This document shows, piece after piece, positions 39,256 to 47,392 of a DNA stretch of 64,000 nt. Position 1 is the first letter of the stretch. Every line of letters starts with the position of its first letter. A program made the translations under genes and the position numbers. Location: assembly GCF_000721235.1 (NCBI RefSeq), contig NZ_JOFH01000032.1:8571-72570 (forward strand), read 5' to 3'. A model generated the notes under the pieces. That model did no database searches, was not told where the DNA came from, and saw only the letters and a program-made list of their open reading frames with translations. The stretch comes from Streptomyces olivaceus. Its GTDB lineage: Bacteria; Actinomycetota; Actinomycetes; Streptomycetales; Streptomycetaceae.

Positions 39256-40635
39256 TCACTCCGGTTCGTTCCACTCCCGCAGAGCGGCATCAATCCGGCT
39301 GTTCGCGTGCTCCCGCGTCTGGTCAAGCACCTTGGCGTACACCTTGTGCAGCACAGCGATGCTGTGGCCGGCCCGACGGGCGCACTCCATGGCGTCCACT
39401 CCGGAACTGAGCCAGAACGACACCCCGGCGTGCCGGAGGTCGTAGGGGCGGCGGGCCAGCAGCGAGGCCGTCTCAGCATGGCTCAGCACGTCGCCCCTAG
39501 CTTTGGCCCAGACCTCGCCGTATCCGGTCTCTTGCAGCAGACCACCCCGGTTCGTCCGGAAGAGCCGACCATCGGGCGCCGTGCCGTGCGAAGCGACATG
39601 CTCCCGCAGCAGCCGGACGAAGTGCGGCGGGATCGGGACCGGACGGGAGTCGTTCTTGGCACGGGCCTTGAGGTGACGTGCCTCATGCGCCGTGCCGTCG
39701 TCGGTCCAGCTCCGTCCGGCCCGAACGATCCCCTGCCGCAGGGTGAGCGTCCCCCACCCCGTCTCCGGGAGGTGACACTGGCTCGCGCGCAGCGCGGCGG
39801 CCTCGGCCGGCCGCATGGCCGCGTAGTACAGGCACCCGAAGAAGGCTTCCAGGTGCCGCCCGCGCGGCCCCTGCTCGCGCACCCCCGCCAGCAGGGCGCG
39901 GACCTGGCGCGGGTTGGCGACGCTCTCGGGGTCGACCTCTTCCACCGACTTGGGGGCGGTCCATTTCACGGCACCGATCGGATTCACCGGCATGCTGAAG
40001 TACTGCTCTTCCACGGCGAGCCCGAGAACGTCACTCAGGCAGGCCCGCTTGCGCTTCGCGGTCCGCGGCGCCGCCTCTTTGCCGTCGAGCCGCAGGGAGA
40101 GCGCATCCAGCGCCAGACGCACGGTCGCGGGGTCCTCCAGAGCGGAGACGGGCAGCGAGTGCTTGGCGACCCAGGAGAGAGCGCGGGCCACGTCGTCCGG
40201 GGGCGTCTCGCCCCAGCGGTTCCGGTTGTACGCCCACCCGTAGAGTGCGCGCCGCATGAGGGCGGCGTCGGGCATCCCCGTTCGCGTCTTCACGAGGGCG
40301 GGGGTGATGGTCGCCAGCGCGTCGGCGTAGTTCTTCCGGGACTTGGCCGGCGCCAACGCCCACTTGCGATCGACGTACGCGCGGCTGTGCTCGTACCAGG
40401 TGATAGAGCCCAGCTTGGCGCGCAGCTCGGAGACCGGAAGCCCCGTCTCCTCGTCGAACTGGTCACCGCGTCGCACGGCGGCCATGAGTTCCGACCGGCG
40501 CCCTTCGGCCTGAATCTTGAGCGTGTAGCTCTTGGAGTGCTTCCGCGTTCCCACCAGCCACCGGACGCGGTAGGGCTTGGGCCGCTCCTTGCGGATCTCG
40601 ATGGAGTAGAGGCGAACGTCGTAGGTCAGTGCCAT
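39256..40635 (-). CDS. int: Tyrosine-recombinase integrase of the element
   Basis: The 459-residue integrase starts at ATG 40635 (MALTYDVRLY) behind GGAG. An arm-binding N-terminus and SAM-like core-binding domain (residues about 75-190) precede the catalytic domain. Catalytic residues: Arg in YYAAMRPAEAAALR, Lys region RHLKARAKNDSRPVPI, the box II motif RPYDLRHAGVSFW (Tyr in place of the usual first His, as in many actinobacterial integrases), His in RAGHSIAVL and the nucleophile Tyr in HKVYAKVLDQ. It drives insertion at tRNA-Tyr and, with Xis, excision. It lies next to attL as expected. Confidence 0.95.
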   Translation of the reverse strand: MALTYDVRLYSIEIRKERPKPYRVRWLVGTRKHSKSYTLKIQAEGRRSELMAAVRRGDQFDEETGLPVSELRAKLGSITWYEHSRAYVDRKWALAPAKSRKNYADALATITPALVKTRTGMPDAALMRRALYGWAYNRNRWGETPPDDVARALSWVAKHSLPVSALEDPATVRLALDALSLRLDGKEAAPRTAKRKRACLSDVLGLAVEEQYFSMPVNPIGAVKWTAPKSVEEVDPESVANPRQVRALLAGVREQGPRGRHLEAFFGCLYYAAMRPAEAAALRASQCHLPETGWGTLTLRQGIVRAGRSWTDDGTAHEARHLKARAKNDSRPVPIPPHFVRLLREHVASHGTAPDGRLFRTNRGGLLQETGYGEVWAKARGDVLSHAETASLLARRPYDLRHAGVSFWLSSGVDAMECARRAGHSIAVLHKVYAKVLDQTREHANSRIDAALREWNEPE

Positions 40636-40645
40636 GGGAACTCCA

Positions 40646-40672
40646 GAGGGGCCCGCCGGAAGCGGGCCCCTC
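40646..40672 (-). terminator. Hairpin between xis and int
   Basis: An 11-bp stem (GAGGGGCCCGC / GCGGGCCCCTC) with a 5-base loop lies in the 56-base gap, immediately upstream of the int ribosome site on the minus strand. It could terminate most xis transcripts or attenuate int expression, setting the Xis to Int ratio. Confidence 0.6.
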
Positions 40673-40691
40673 GTTTCTCGTGCGGTGATGG

Positions 40692-40877
40692 TCAGGCGGC
40701 GTCTTCGATGGACGTCCACCAGGCGTCAAGGTCGGTGCGGCGGCAGCGGATCTGCCCGTTCGGGAGCTTGATGAGCTTGGGGGCCTTGCCGCGGGCGCGC
40801 ATGCGGTAGAAGGCGGCGCGGCTCATCTCGATCTCTTCGAGGACTTCGGGGAGCTTGAGCATCTTGGGGCGGGCCAT
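40692..40877 (-). CDS. xis: Excisionase (MerR-like/AlpA-type HTH)
   Basis: The 61-residue protein starts at ATG 40877 (MARPKMLKLPEVLEEIEMSRAAFYRMRARGKAPKLIKLPNGQIRCRRTDLDAWW). This is the classic helix-turn-helix 17 excisionase domain: HTH from LPEVLEEIEMSRAAFYRMR, then a wing with IKLPNGQIRCRRTDLDAW. It bends attachment-site DNA to favour excision. The gene is directly upstream of int and downstream of the GGTGACGC array; a longer frame to 41015 lacks a ribosome site and crosses the repeats. Confidence 0.93.
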   Translation of the reverse strand: MARPKMLKLPEVLEEIEMSRAAFYRMRARGKAPKLIKLPNGQIRCRRTDLDAWWTSIEDAA

Positions 40878-40936
40878 CGTTGAGACTCCTCGGTCAGTGC
40901 TCTCAGGGTGTTGGTGTGTCCGAGGTTCGGATTTCT

Positions 40937-41143
40937 GCGTCACCGCGTCACCTGCGTCACCGATGCTGTCTGACCTGCGGCTTTTGGGTGACGCAGTGCG
41001 CCGGGGGTGCGTCACCGGTGACGCAGGCTGTCCGTCACCGGTGACGCGGGTGACGCGGGGTGACGCAGACTTTCCGGCTCTGCGTCACCCCTGTCTGTGC
41101 AGGTCACGTGCCGTATTTGGGGTCGCGGTGACGCAGGTGACGC
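40937..41143. repeat. Iteron-like array: twelve GGTGACGC motifs in about 207 bases
   Basis: Twelve exact copies of GGTGACGC or its complement GCGTCACC occur at 40937, 40945, 40954, 40987, 41009, 41017, 41040, 41049, 41059, 41082, 41127 and 41136. Eight extend to GGTGACGCAG. Copies at 41009-41024 form a perfect 16-bp palindrome, and 41032-41047 a near-perfect one. The array lies between the replication ATPase gene and xis with no gene in it. Position and density suggest a replication origin or a shared regulator site; it is not a CRISPR array since there are no uniform spacers. Confidence 0.85.
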
Positions 41144-41260
41144 AGCGTTCCCTACTTAGGAAAAAAGGAGGGCGTCTGTGGGTGGTGTGGGTGCGGCTCA
41201 GGGAGTGGAGAAGGAGCCGCTTCGCGGCGCGTCTTGCGCAGGGCGGCGCGCCGCCGAACG

Positions 41261-41297
41261 GCAAGAGGAGCACCAAGGCGCAGGGTGCTCCTCTTGC
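41261..41297 (-). terminator. Terminator after the replication operon
   Basis: A 14-bp perfect stem (GCAAGAGGAGCACC / GGTGCTCCTCTTGC) with a 9-base loop lies 26 bases beyond the stop of the ATPase gene on the minus strand. It ends the long leftward operon and insulates the GGTGACGC array and xis. Confidence 0.8.
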
Positions 41298-41322
41298 TTG
41301 TGAGCGGCGTGGTGCCGCGCGG

Positions 41323-42801
41323 TCAGAAGGCCGCTTCCTGCTCGGACGCCGGTGGCACGGTGGCCGGACGCGCGATCTCGATGTAGCGGGCGGCGTTGGT
41401 GCGTCCCCAGTCGATGAGGACGCCCCGGGCCGCGAGGGTGGGCTGTAGGCGCTTGAGCCGGTCCGAGAGCACCTTGCCCGTGGTCGGCCACCCTTTCGGC
41501 AGGGGACGGAAGTCCTCGCCTGTGTAGAGGCCGGTGAGGCAGTGCAGCCATTCGGCCGATGCCATCCGCTGCTCGGTGCCCGGCTCGACGCCGGCAGCGT
41601 GCTTGAGCACGGTCTGTGCCAACAGGTCGCCCTCGATGACGTCGTCGTTGAGGTCGTCCAGGCTGGCCCGGTACGCGGCCAGCGCCCCGAGTCCGGTGGC
41701 TGCGTCGAGCTGGGCGCACAGGTGAGCGAAGTCCGCCATCCGCAGGTCGGTCGGGGTGTCCGCCTCGGCCGCGCGGACCTTGACGGTGAGGTCCAGGAGC
41801 GAGCCGAGGACGACGGGCAGGACTTCGGCGTACTCCGTCCACAGCTCATCCTCGGTGCGCCGCACCTTCGGCCGTTCCAGGCGCAGGGGCAGGAGGCGTT
41901 CGGCGAGGTCGCCGCGGATGAGGCCCACGTCGATGCCGGTCAGGAGCAGGGGGCGCCGGTATCCGACGCGGAACACGTCCCCGTCGGTGAACAGGGCGCG
42001 CTTGACGTTCTCCGCGCCGGTGACGATGCAGCACACGGCGTCGGACAGGTCCGGGGTGAGGTGGGAGAGGTTGTCCAGCGCGGTGACCCATCCGGCGGCG
42101 ACGGCCGCGATCAGGTTCTCCTCGTCCTTGGGGGCGCGGCGCAGGTCGCCGGTCATGCCTTCGATGATCCGTACGAGCATCCGGCCGCCGGTGGACTTGC
42201 CGGCGCCCTGCGGCCCGGTCAGGAACGGGGCGGGGACGGGTACGGACGGTCCGAGACAGCCGATGAGCCATGCGATGGCCAGGCACTCGGTCTCGGCGGT
42301 GGCGAAGTTGCACAGCCTGAGCAGGAGGTCGATGCCCTTGCCGTCGGTGTCCTTGACCGGCACCGGCAACTCGCCCGTGAGCTGTGTGCGGCGCCAGCAC
42401 ACCTCACGCGGGTCGGGAACCGTGACCTCCCACCCGGCGGGGTGGATACGGACCGACCGGCCGTCGGCGCGTCCCAGGTCCAACCAGGTCGCGCCGTCGA
42501 ATCCTGGGGCGACGCGGATGTGCACGGGCTGTACCTCCTCGGTCAGCGCCAACGCCTCGATCAGGTCGAGAGCTTCCTTGAGGGCGGTGCCGTTGAAGAC
42601 GCCTTTCCCGTCGCGGAAGAGCCCGACCATGAGTTCCTGCCGGTGACTGCCCGTCGTGCCCTGGGAGCGCATAGGGCGGGCCACGGGGTGGCCCTTGCGC
42701 TGCGCGTACACGGTGCCGTCGGCGGTACGGAAGTACCGGAAATGCTCCTGCGCGTAGTCGGTGATGATCTCGCGTGCCGGAGTCTTCTCGTCCTCGGACA
42801 T
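41323..42801 (-). CDS. Replication ATPase/helicase-like protein of the element
   Basis: The 492-residue protein starts at ATG 42801 (MSEDEKTP). A 190-residue N-terminal region precedes a P-loop domain with Walker A LTGPQGAGKSTGG (about 194-206), an Asp-containing Walker B-like WVTALDNLSHL, and a sensor region GYRRPLLLTGIDVGLIRGDLAERLLPLRLER, the pattern of phage/plasmid primase-associated helicases. A C-terminal winged-helix-like part (SDRLKRLQPTLAARGVLIDWGR) may bind DNA. It follows the prim-pol gene by 2 bases, and together they probably form the replication initiator of the excised element. Confidence 0.85.
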   Translation of the reverse strand: MSEDEKTPAREIITDYAQEHFRYFRTADGTVYAQRKGHPVARPMRSQGTTGSHRQELMVGLFRDGKGVFNGTALKEALDLIEALALTEEVQPVHIRVAPGFDGATWLDLGRADGRSVRIHPAGWEVTVPDPREVCWRRTQLTGELPVPVKDTDGKGIDLLLRLCNFATAETECLAIAWLIGCLGPSVPVPAPFLTGPQGAGKSTGGRMLVRIIEGMTGDLRRAPKDEENLIAAVAAGWVTALDNLSHLTPDLSDAVCCIVTGAENVKRALFTDGDVFRVGYRRPLLLTGIDVGLIRGDLAERLLPLRLERPKVRRTEDELWTEYAEVLPVVLGSLLDLTVKVRAAEADTPTDLRMADFAHLCAQLDAATGLGALAAYRASLDDLNDDVIEGDLLAQTVLKHAAGVEPGTEQRMASAEWLHCLTGLYTGEDFRPLPKGWPTTGKVLSDRLKRLQPTLAARGVLIDWGRTNAARYIEIARPATVPPASEQEAAF

Positions 42802-42803
42802 GA

Positions 42804-43652
42804 TCACAGTCCCAACGTGGTGAGAGCGTTGGTCCACGCGTCCGTGCAGTGCCGGGCCGTCTCGCCCTTGGCCTGAGCGGCGGCGAACAGCCGGTTCACG
42901 TGGGCGTCGGTAAGGCAGCCGCACCGGCCGTGCCGGGACAGCACCGCGAGGAACGTCCGGTACACGGTCGCGTGCACCGCGCTGGGCGCGTCGGTGATGC
43001 GCTGCACGGCCATGGCGATACCGCGTTCCAGGAACGCGGCTGTGCGGTGCGGGCACTGGCCCTGACCGCCCCTCAGGAGCCCTGAGAGCGTCTGTGGCGC
43101 CTTGCGGGCCGGGGACGGTTCCTTTACTGCCAGGGCGCGCACAGCGTCCGGCAGAGCGGCCGTGGCGCCTGTGCCGTGTCCGAGCCAACGGGCGTAGGCC
43201 ATGGTCGACTTGATGTCGACACCGGGCCGGACCGCGTTGCGTGAGGCCATGGCGCCCCGGTAGATCCAGTGTTCCCCGCGCGTGGTCGGCACGGTCCGGG
43301 TGCTGGGCAGGGTGGTGCGGGCCCATGCGATGGCGTCCGTGTGGTCGAGGTCGACGACGGTCAGGCCGGCGCCGCCGGGGTGGTAGGCGACGCACACCGC
43401 CTGCCCCCATGCCGCCGCCCACGCCGGGGAGACGATGACGGCCGGATCGGTGGTGGCAGCGGCCCACCCGTGGCACGGGGCCGCACACCGGCACGGACCG
43501 GGCACCTTCATGTTCGGCCGGCCGACGCACGCGTTGTCGGCGCACGCCGTGCAGTTCCCGAACGGGACCTTGCCCCGGCGTAGGGGCAGTACCGGGACGC
43601 CGGACGCGGCGAGGCTGAGCGCGGTGTGCTGGGGGTGCGTCGTCGCGTTCAT
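42804..43652 (-). CDS. Bifunctional DNA primase/polymerase (prim-pol)
   Basis: The 282-residue protein has the archaeo-eukaryotic primase fold of mobile-element prim-pols: ALSLAASGVPVLPLRRGKVPF at the start, a Cys-rich insert (CTACADNACVG, CRCAAPC), the catalytic LTVVDLDHTDA and the His motif TTRGEHWIYRG. It can synthesise primers and extend them. Start ATG 43652 overlaps the stop of the methyltransferase gene (ATGA, 43649-43652). A C-terminal helical part (HVNRLFAAAQAKGE) is the usual primase C-terminal region. The ATPase that is often fused to it is a separate gene here. Confidence 0.9.
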   Translation of the reverse strand: MNATTHPQHTALSLAASGVPVLPLRRGKVPFGNCTACADNACVGRPNMKVPGPCRCAAPCHGWAAATTDPAVIVSPAWAAAWGQAVCVAYHPGGAGLTVVDLDHTDAIAWARTTLPSTRTVPTTRGEHWIYRGAMASRNAVRPGVDIKSTMAYARWLGHGTGATAALPDAVRALAVKEPSPARKAPQTLSGLLRGGQGQCPHRTAAFLERGIAMAVQRITDAPSAVHATVYRTFLAVLSRHGRCGCLTDAHVNRLFAAAQAKGETARHCTDAWTNALTTLGL

Positions 43653-44341
43653 GCCGCTACCCCCAGTACCGGGGCGAGGTGGGCGACGGCGGCGCGGCCG
43701 ATGTGTTCGGTGTAGGCCGGGGGGATGCACTCGCGGATGCCGTCGCGGTTCATCCACGGCACCCCCAGCACCCGACGGGCCAGGGGCACGCCGGAGAAGT
43801 TGCCGACGAACTGCCCGTAGTGCCCGGACGGGACCGGACGGCCCATCTTGGCCTGCGGTACGAGGTGGGCGGGGTGGCCGGGCTGGGTGAGGGTGAAGCC
43901 GCCGCCGGTCTCGAAGTACCGGTGCCGGTAGTTGGCCAGGGCGAACATCTGCCCGCACAGCATGACCGGGGCGCGGAGCTTGGGCACCGCGCCGCCCACG
44001 TTCTCGATGACCCACGGCCGTCCGGTCGTCTCCAGCGCGGTGCGGGTGGGGGCGATCAGGTCGGGGTGGGTGTTGCCCTGGATGCGCTGGCAGTCGGTGT
44101 CGTGCTGGCACGGGGGCGAGGCGTGGATGAAGTCGAACGCGGCGCCGTGTTCGAGGGCGAACGCGATCGCGTCCGCCTGCACGAACCGGTACGGGTAGCG
44201 GGGCTGCGGGGCGAGGTCAACGCCGGTCACGTCGAACCCGGCGTCGGTGTAGCCCTTGGCGGCGCCGCCCTGGCAGCAGTACAGGTCCAGCATCGTCGGC
44301 CGTCGACTGAGTACTCGCCGGATCGGGGCGGGTTGCGTCAT
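43649..44341 (-). CDS. Small C5-cytosine-type DNA methyltransferase
   Basis: The 230-residue protein carries the core of cytosine-5 methyltransferases: the SAM-binding motif I MLDLYCCQGGAAKGYTDAGFDVTGVDL, catalytic motif IV HASPPCQHD with its Cys nucleophile, and motif VI VIENVGGA. It is much shorter than typical enzymes (300-400 residues) and seems to lack a full target-recognition domain; YRHRYFETGGGFTL resembles motif VIII. No restriction enzyme gene is near. It may protect the element against host restriction during transfer. Confidence 0.85.
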   Translation of the reverse strand: MTQPAPIRRVLSRRPTMLDLYCCQGGAAKGYTDAGFDVTGVDLAPQPRYPYRFVQADAIAFALEHGAAFDFIHASPPCQHDTDCQRIQGNTHPDLIAPTRTALETTGRPWVIENVGGAVPKLRAPVMLCGQMFALANYRHRYFETGGGFTLTQPGHPAHLVPQAKMGRPVPSGHYGQFVGNFSGVPLARRVLGVPWMNRDGIRECIPPAYTEHIGRAAVAHLAPVLGVAA

Positions 44342-44427
44342 GCTGGGGTATCTCCAGTTCCTTGACGGGTCTGGCAGACGGGAGCGGCCTCAGGCTTTGG
44401 CGAGACGGGGGCCGCTCTCGGCGTGTG

Positions 44428-44589
44428 TCAGCGGGGGGTTGCGGTGATGTAGAGCCGGACCTTGTGCCGGTCGCGGGTGGGGTAGGTCCGGGTGGGGCCG
44501 GTGGTGAAGGTCTGGGCGAGGGCGGCCGTGATGCGGTCGGCGTCGCCGGGCGGGCAGATGATGCGGATCTCGAACGGGCGTGGTGTCAC
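44428..44589 (-). CDS. Small protein of unknown function (53 residues)
   Basis: GTG 44589 overlaps the stop of the upstream membrane-protein gene (GTGA), and codons show normal GC bias. The product (VTPRPFEIRIICPPGDADRI...KVRLYITATPR) looks like a small alpha-beta fold with two beta strands flanking a helix (DADRITAALAQTFTT). Similar small proteins sit between the spread genes and replication genes in other AICEs, but no function is known. Confidence 0.65.
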   Translation of the reverse strand: MTPRPFEIRIICPPGDADRITAALAQTFTTGPTRTYPTRDRHKVRLYITATPR

Positions 44590-44774
44590 AGGTTCGGGAT
44601 GGCGTCGATGACGGCGGTGGCGAGGTTGTTGATGGGTTCGGCGGCGCCGGTGGAGGCGAGGAAGAACCCGAATCCGGCGGCGGTGAACGCGGCTCCGGCG
44701 CTGAGGCTGTGGGAGCGCAGCAGGAAGAAGAGCACCAGGCCGAAGAGGACGACGAGCGAGACGGTCACGGCCAT
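44586..44774 (-). CDS. Small two-helix membrane protein of the transfer/spread region
   Basis: The 62-residue protein has two hydrophobic helices (VTVSLVVLFGLVLFFLLRS and SAGAAFTAAGFGFFLASTG) and a short polar tail. Such proteins are typical of the Spd-type spread loci of Streptomyces conjugative elements. The start is ATG 44774 with GGGAGG-like sequence upstream (AAGGGAGGCGCACGGC). It is coupled to the next gene by a GTGA overlap. Confidence 0.7.
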   Translation of the reverse strand: MAVTVSLVVLFGLVLFFLLRSHSLSAGAAFTAAGFGFFLASTGAAEPINNLATAVIDAIPNL

Positions 44775-44795
44775 GCCGTGCGCCTCCCTTCCGGG

Positions 44796-45047
44796 TCAGG
44801 GTCGGGTGGTGGGCCGGTGGGGTCGGGTGCCGGTGTGGTGGATGTGGCGGCCGGTGTTGAGCAGGCGGCGGCCGGCGCGGAGGCGGTAGCGGTCGCCGCG
44901 GCAGCGGCGGCAGAGCTTGACCGTGCGGCGGCCGGCGTGGCGCACGCCGGTGCCGGCGCACTTGCGGCACGGCGTGAACGGCTGCACCGCACACAACGCT
45001 GCGTAACCGGCGAGGAGGAGCAGGACGGCGAGGCTAGCGAGAGCCAT
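44796..45047 (-). CDS. Membrane-anchored zinc-ribbon small protein
   Basis: The 83-residue protein has one N-terminal helix (ALASLAVLLLLAGYAALCAV) and two Cys pairs of DnaJ-like type, CRKCAGTG and CRRCRG, which should bind one zinc. The end is Arg/His-rich (RHIHHTGTRPHRP), perhaps nucleic-acid binding. Proteins of this form are common in AICEs next to traB, but no function has been established. Confidence 0.75.
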   Translation of the reverse strand: MALASLAVLLLLAGYAALCAVQPFTPCRKCAGTGVRHAGRRTVKLCRRCRGDRYRLRAGRRLLNTGRHIHHTGTRPHRPTTRP

Positions 45048-45102
45048 CGGGGGTTCACCCCCTTTCTCAGGCTGGTTTCCGGGGGTTTTCGCAGGTGGGC
45101 CG

Positions 45103-45186
45103 CTAGACGCTAGATCACTGGTCAGCGGCCGGACGGGATGCTAGCGAGGCTGCTAGACCTAGCAAGCGCGGCTGCTAGGTCTAGCA
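45103..45186. repeat. CTAG-rich inverted repeats after traB (candidate clt or terminator)
   Basis: Seven CTAG tetranucleotides lie within 82 bases (45103, 45110, 45141, 45153, 45159, 45175, 45181). TGCTAGACCTAGCA (45151-45164) and TGCTAGGTCTAGCA (45173-45186) are perfect complements separated by 8 bases, and each is nearly palindromic. CTAG is normally rare in Streptomyces DNA. The block starts 13 bases after the traB stop, the usual place of the cis-acting transfer locus of TraB-type elements. It may alternatively be a terminator. Confidence 0.7.
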
Positions 45187-45198
45187 GTGCTGCTCGGG

Positions 45199-47301
45199 TC
45201 AGGCGGCGGCCCGGTCGGCGTCACGGCGTGTAATTGCGGCCGTGATGTCGGCACGCTCGATGCCGCGCCGGTTGGCGCCCTTGCCGTCATCGGTCTGCCC
45301 CCACACCTGCCCCGGCTTGATCCCCCAGGGCTTGAGCGCTGCGGTGACGTTCTCGCCCTTCCACCCGGTGTAGGCGTCGGGCTGGGCGGTGGCGAGGCGG
45401 GCGGCGATGCGCTCGCACCACACGGCCTTCTCGTCGGCCGCGATGACCGCCAGGACGTCGGCGAGGACGTCGGTGCCGGGGCCGGTGCGCTCGGGGCCCT
45501 GGCCGATGGCGTGGCCGGTGACGTTGCCGTAGGCCTCGCGGGCCTGCCGGGCGCGGGCGGCGATGCGTTCGGCGGCGACCGCGTCGACGAACGCGGACGC
45601 GACGATGCGCGGGTCGTCGCCCTCACCGGCCATCCAGCAGATCCCCCGGTCCGAGCGGGAGAACATGGTGGCCCGGTAGCCCGACTTGTACATCGAGGTA
45701 CCGAGGACCATGTCGTTGGCGGGCTGGCCCATGACCTTGAGGCAGAACCGCAGGACGGCGTTGGCGCTGATGCCGGTGGGCAGGGACTTGGCGTCGGGGC
45801 GCTGGGTGCCGAACATGGCCACGATCCCCAGGGCGGGGCCGCGCTTGACCAGGTCGGTGCAGATGGCCTCGATCTCCTTGCCGTGTTCCTCGTGCTCGAA
45901 CGGCACTTGGCACTCGTCGAACCCGACGACGATCGGGTGCAGCCCGAGCGACTTGTCCCCGGCCAGTTCCCCGGTGACCTTGGACTCCGGGCAGCGGGTG
46001 CGGGGCAGGGACTTGATGACCTTTGCCCGGCGGCGTAGCTCTTCTTTCAGTTCCCGCAGGGCGTCGAGGACGTAGGCGATGTCCTCGTCTTCCTCACCGG
46101 CGCGGTAGCGGTGGCAGACGGGTTCGAGGGCGCCGAAGTCGCCGGTGCCCTTGAAGTCGAACGCGTGGACCTGCGCGCGGGGGTCGAGGGCGGCGATGAG
46201 CAGGAGCAGCCGCATGAGGAAGGTCTTGCCCATGCGGGGGATGGAGCCGACGACGATGGAGGCGAACATGAGCGTGACGGACACGTCGCGCATGCGCTGG
46301 TCGTTGCCGAACACCACCGGCCGGAACAGGTCCACCGTCCCCGTCTTGGCCAGCGGCCAGGCGGGCTTGGCGGTCTCGTTCATCGGCTTGTCGCCGACCC
46401 ACAGCACGAGGCGGCCCTCGTGCTGCTCGGGGTCGGGGGCGGGCCACACGCAGCCGACCTTGCGCCGCAACCCCGAGGCGAGGGGCTTGCGGGCCTCCAT
46501 GATGTCCTCGGGGGTGACGCCATAGGGAAGGTCGAGGTCGGCGCGGTAGCCGGGGCCGTCGCGGACGATTTCGGAGACGAACCGCAGGCCGTTCATGTCG
46601 CCGCCCTTCTTGACGGCGGCGGTCACCTTCGCGTTGCCGATGTTGTCCAGACCGCGCAGCACGATCGACCCGGTGAGCTTCTGCACCTCGGTCTTCAGCA
46701 CGGCCGGACCGACCACGGGCGCGTCCGGCTGCTGTCCGGCCATGCCGAGCAGGAGCACGCCGCCGGCGGCGAACGCGTACAGGAACGCGGGGGCGAGAAC
46801 GTAGAGGTAGAGGGCGAATCCGGTACCGAACACGGCGGCGACCAGGGTGACCAGGCCCCGCAGGCGGACGCGGCCGGAGCGCAGGCGGGCGAGGCGCATG
46901 TACTCCTCTACGTCCTCGGTGCGCACGGCGAAGTCGCGCAGCGGGGCGGCCTCGCGGTCCCACACCCAACGGTGGGTGGAGGCGACGAACCGGCACGCGC
47001 CGCGCGGCGACATGAGGGCGAGGCGGCCGGCATACACCGGCAGCCGCACGGTGTGGAAGGCGGTGGCGTAGGCGGTGTTGGCGCCGGCGTGGCGTGCGGT
47101 GGCGAGGAAGTCGCGCCGGTTGGTCAGCCATCCGGCCAGCACCGGCTTGCGCTTCTCGATGCTCACCTTCGGGTCTGGCAGCGCCGGGTTGTCGACCGGC
47201 ACCGGCGCGGCCGGACCGTCCTCGGTGGTGTGATCAGCGTCGGCGGCGGGGTTGGGGGTGGGGACCGGCCGCAGGTGCGCGGCCGAAGCGGTCTCGGTCA
47301 T
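45199..47301 (-). CDS. traB: TraB/FtsK-SpoIIIE-type conjugal DNA translocase
   Basis: The 700-residue translocase starts at ATG 47301 (MTETASAAHLRP). Residues about 148-187 contain two membrane helices (VTLVAAVFGTGFALYLYVLAPAFLYAFAAGGVLLLG). The motor domain has Walker A VGSIPRMGKTF (about 351-361), Walker B PIVVGFDECQ and the arginine-finger region MFGTQRPDAKSLPTGI. The C-terminus (WCERIAARLATAQPDAYTGWKGENVTAALKPWGIKPGQVW) is a winged-helix like the clt-binding domain of TraB. TraB alone moves double-stranded element DNA between hyphae. Confidence 0.93.
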   Translation of the reverse strand: MTETASAAHLRPVPTPNPAADADHTTEDGPAAPVPVDNPALPDPKVSIEKRKPVLAGWLTNRRDFLATARHAGANTAYATAFHTVRLPVYAGRLALMSPRGACRFVASTHRWVWDREAAPLRDFAVRTEDVEEYMRLARLRSGRVRLRGLVTLVAAVFGTGFALYLYVLAPAFLYAFAAGGVLLLGMAGQQPDAPVVGPAVLKTEVQKLTGSIVLRGLDNIGNAKVTAAVKKGGDMNGLRFVSEIVRDGPGYRADLDLPYGVTPEDIMEARKPLASGLRRKVGCVWPAPDPEQHEGRLVLWVGDKPMNETAKPAWPLAKTGTVDLFRPVVFGNDQRMRDVSVTLMFASIVVGSIPRMGKTFLMRLLLLIAALDPRAQVHAFDFKGTGDFGALEPVCHRYRAGEEDEDIAYVLDALRELKEELRRRAKVIKSLPRTRCPESKVTGELAGDKSLGLHPIVVGFDECQVPFEHEEHGKEIEAICTDLVKRGPALGIVAMFGTQRPDAKSLPTGISANAVLRFCLKVMGQPANDMVLGTSMYKSGYRATMFSRSDRGICWMAGEGDDPRIVASAFVDAVAAERIAARARQAREAYGNVTGHAIGQGPERTGPGTDVLADVLAVIAADEKAVWCERIAARLATAQPDAYTGWKGENVTAALKPWGIKPGQVWGQTDDGKGANRRGIERADITAAITRRDADRAAA

Positions 47302-47392
47302 GCTGGGGGTCTCCTGCTGCTCGAACGATGGGCGGGCGGGGGCCCGGGGCGGCCGGTTGGCTTGGCGGCATGTCGGCCGCCCCGGGGTGTAT

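Noticed and set aside
40937..41143. Possible CRISPR array
   Set aside because: Repeat units are only 8-10 bases, occur in both orientations with irregular spacing, and no cas genes are near.
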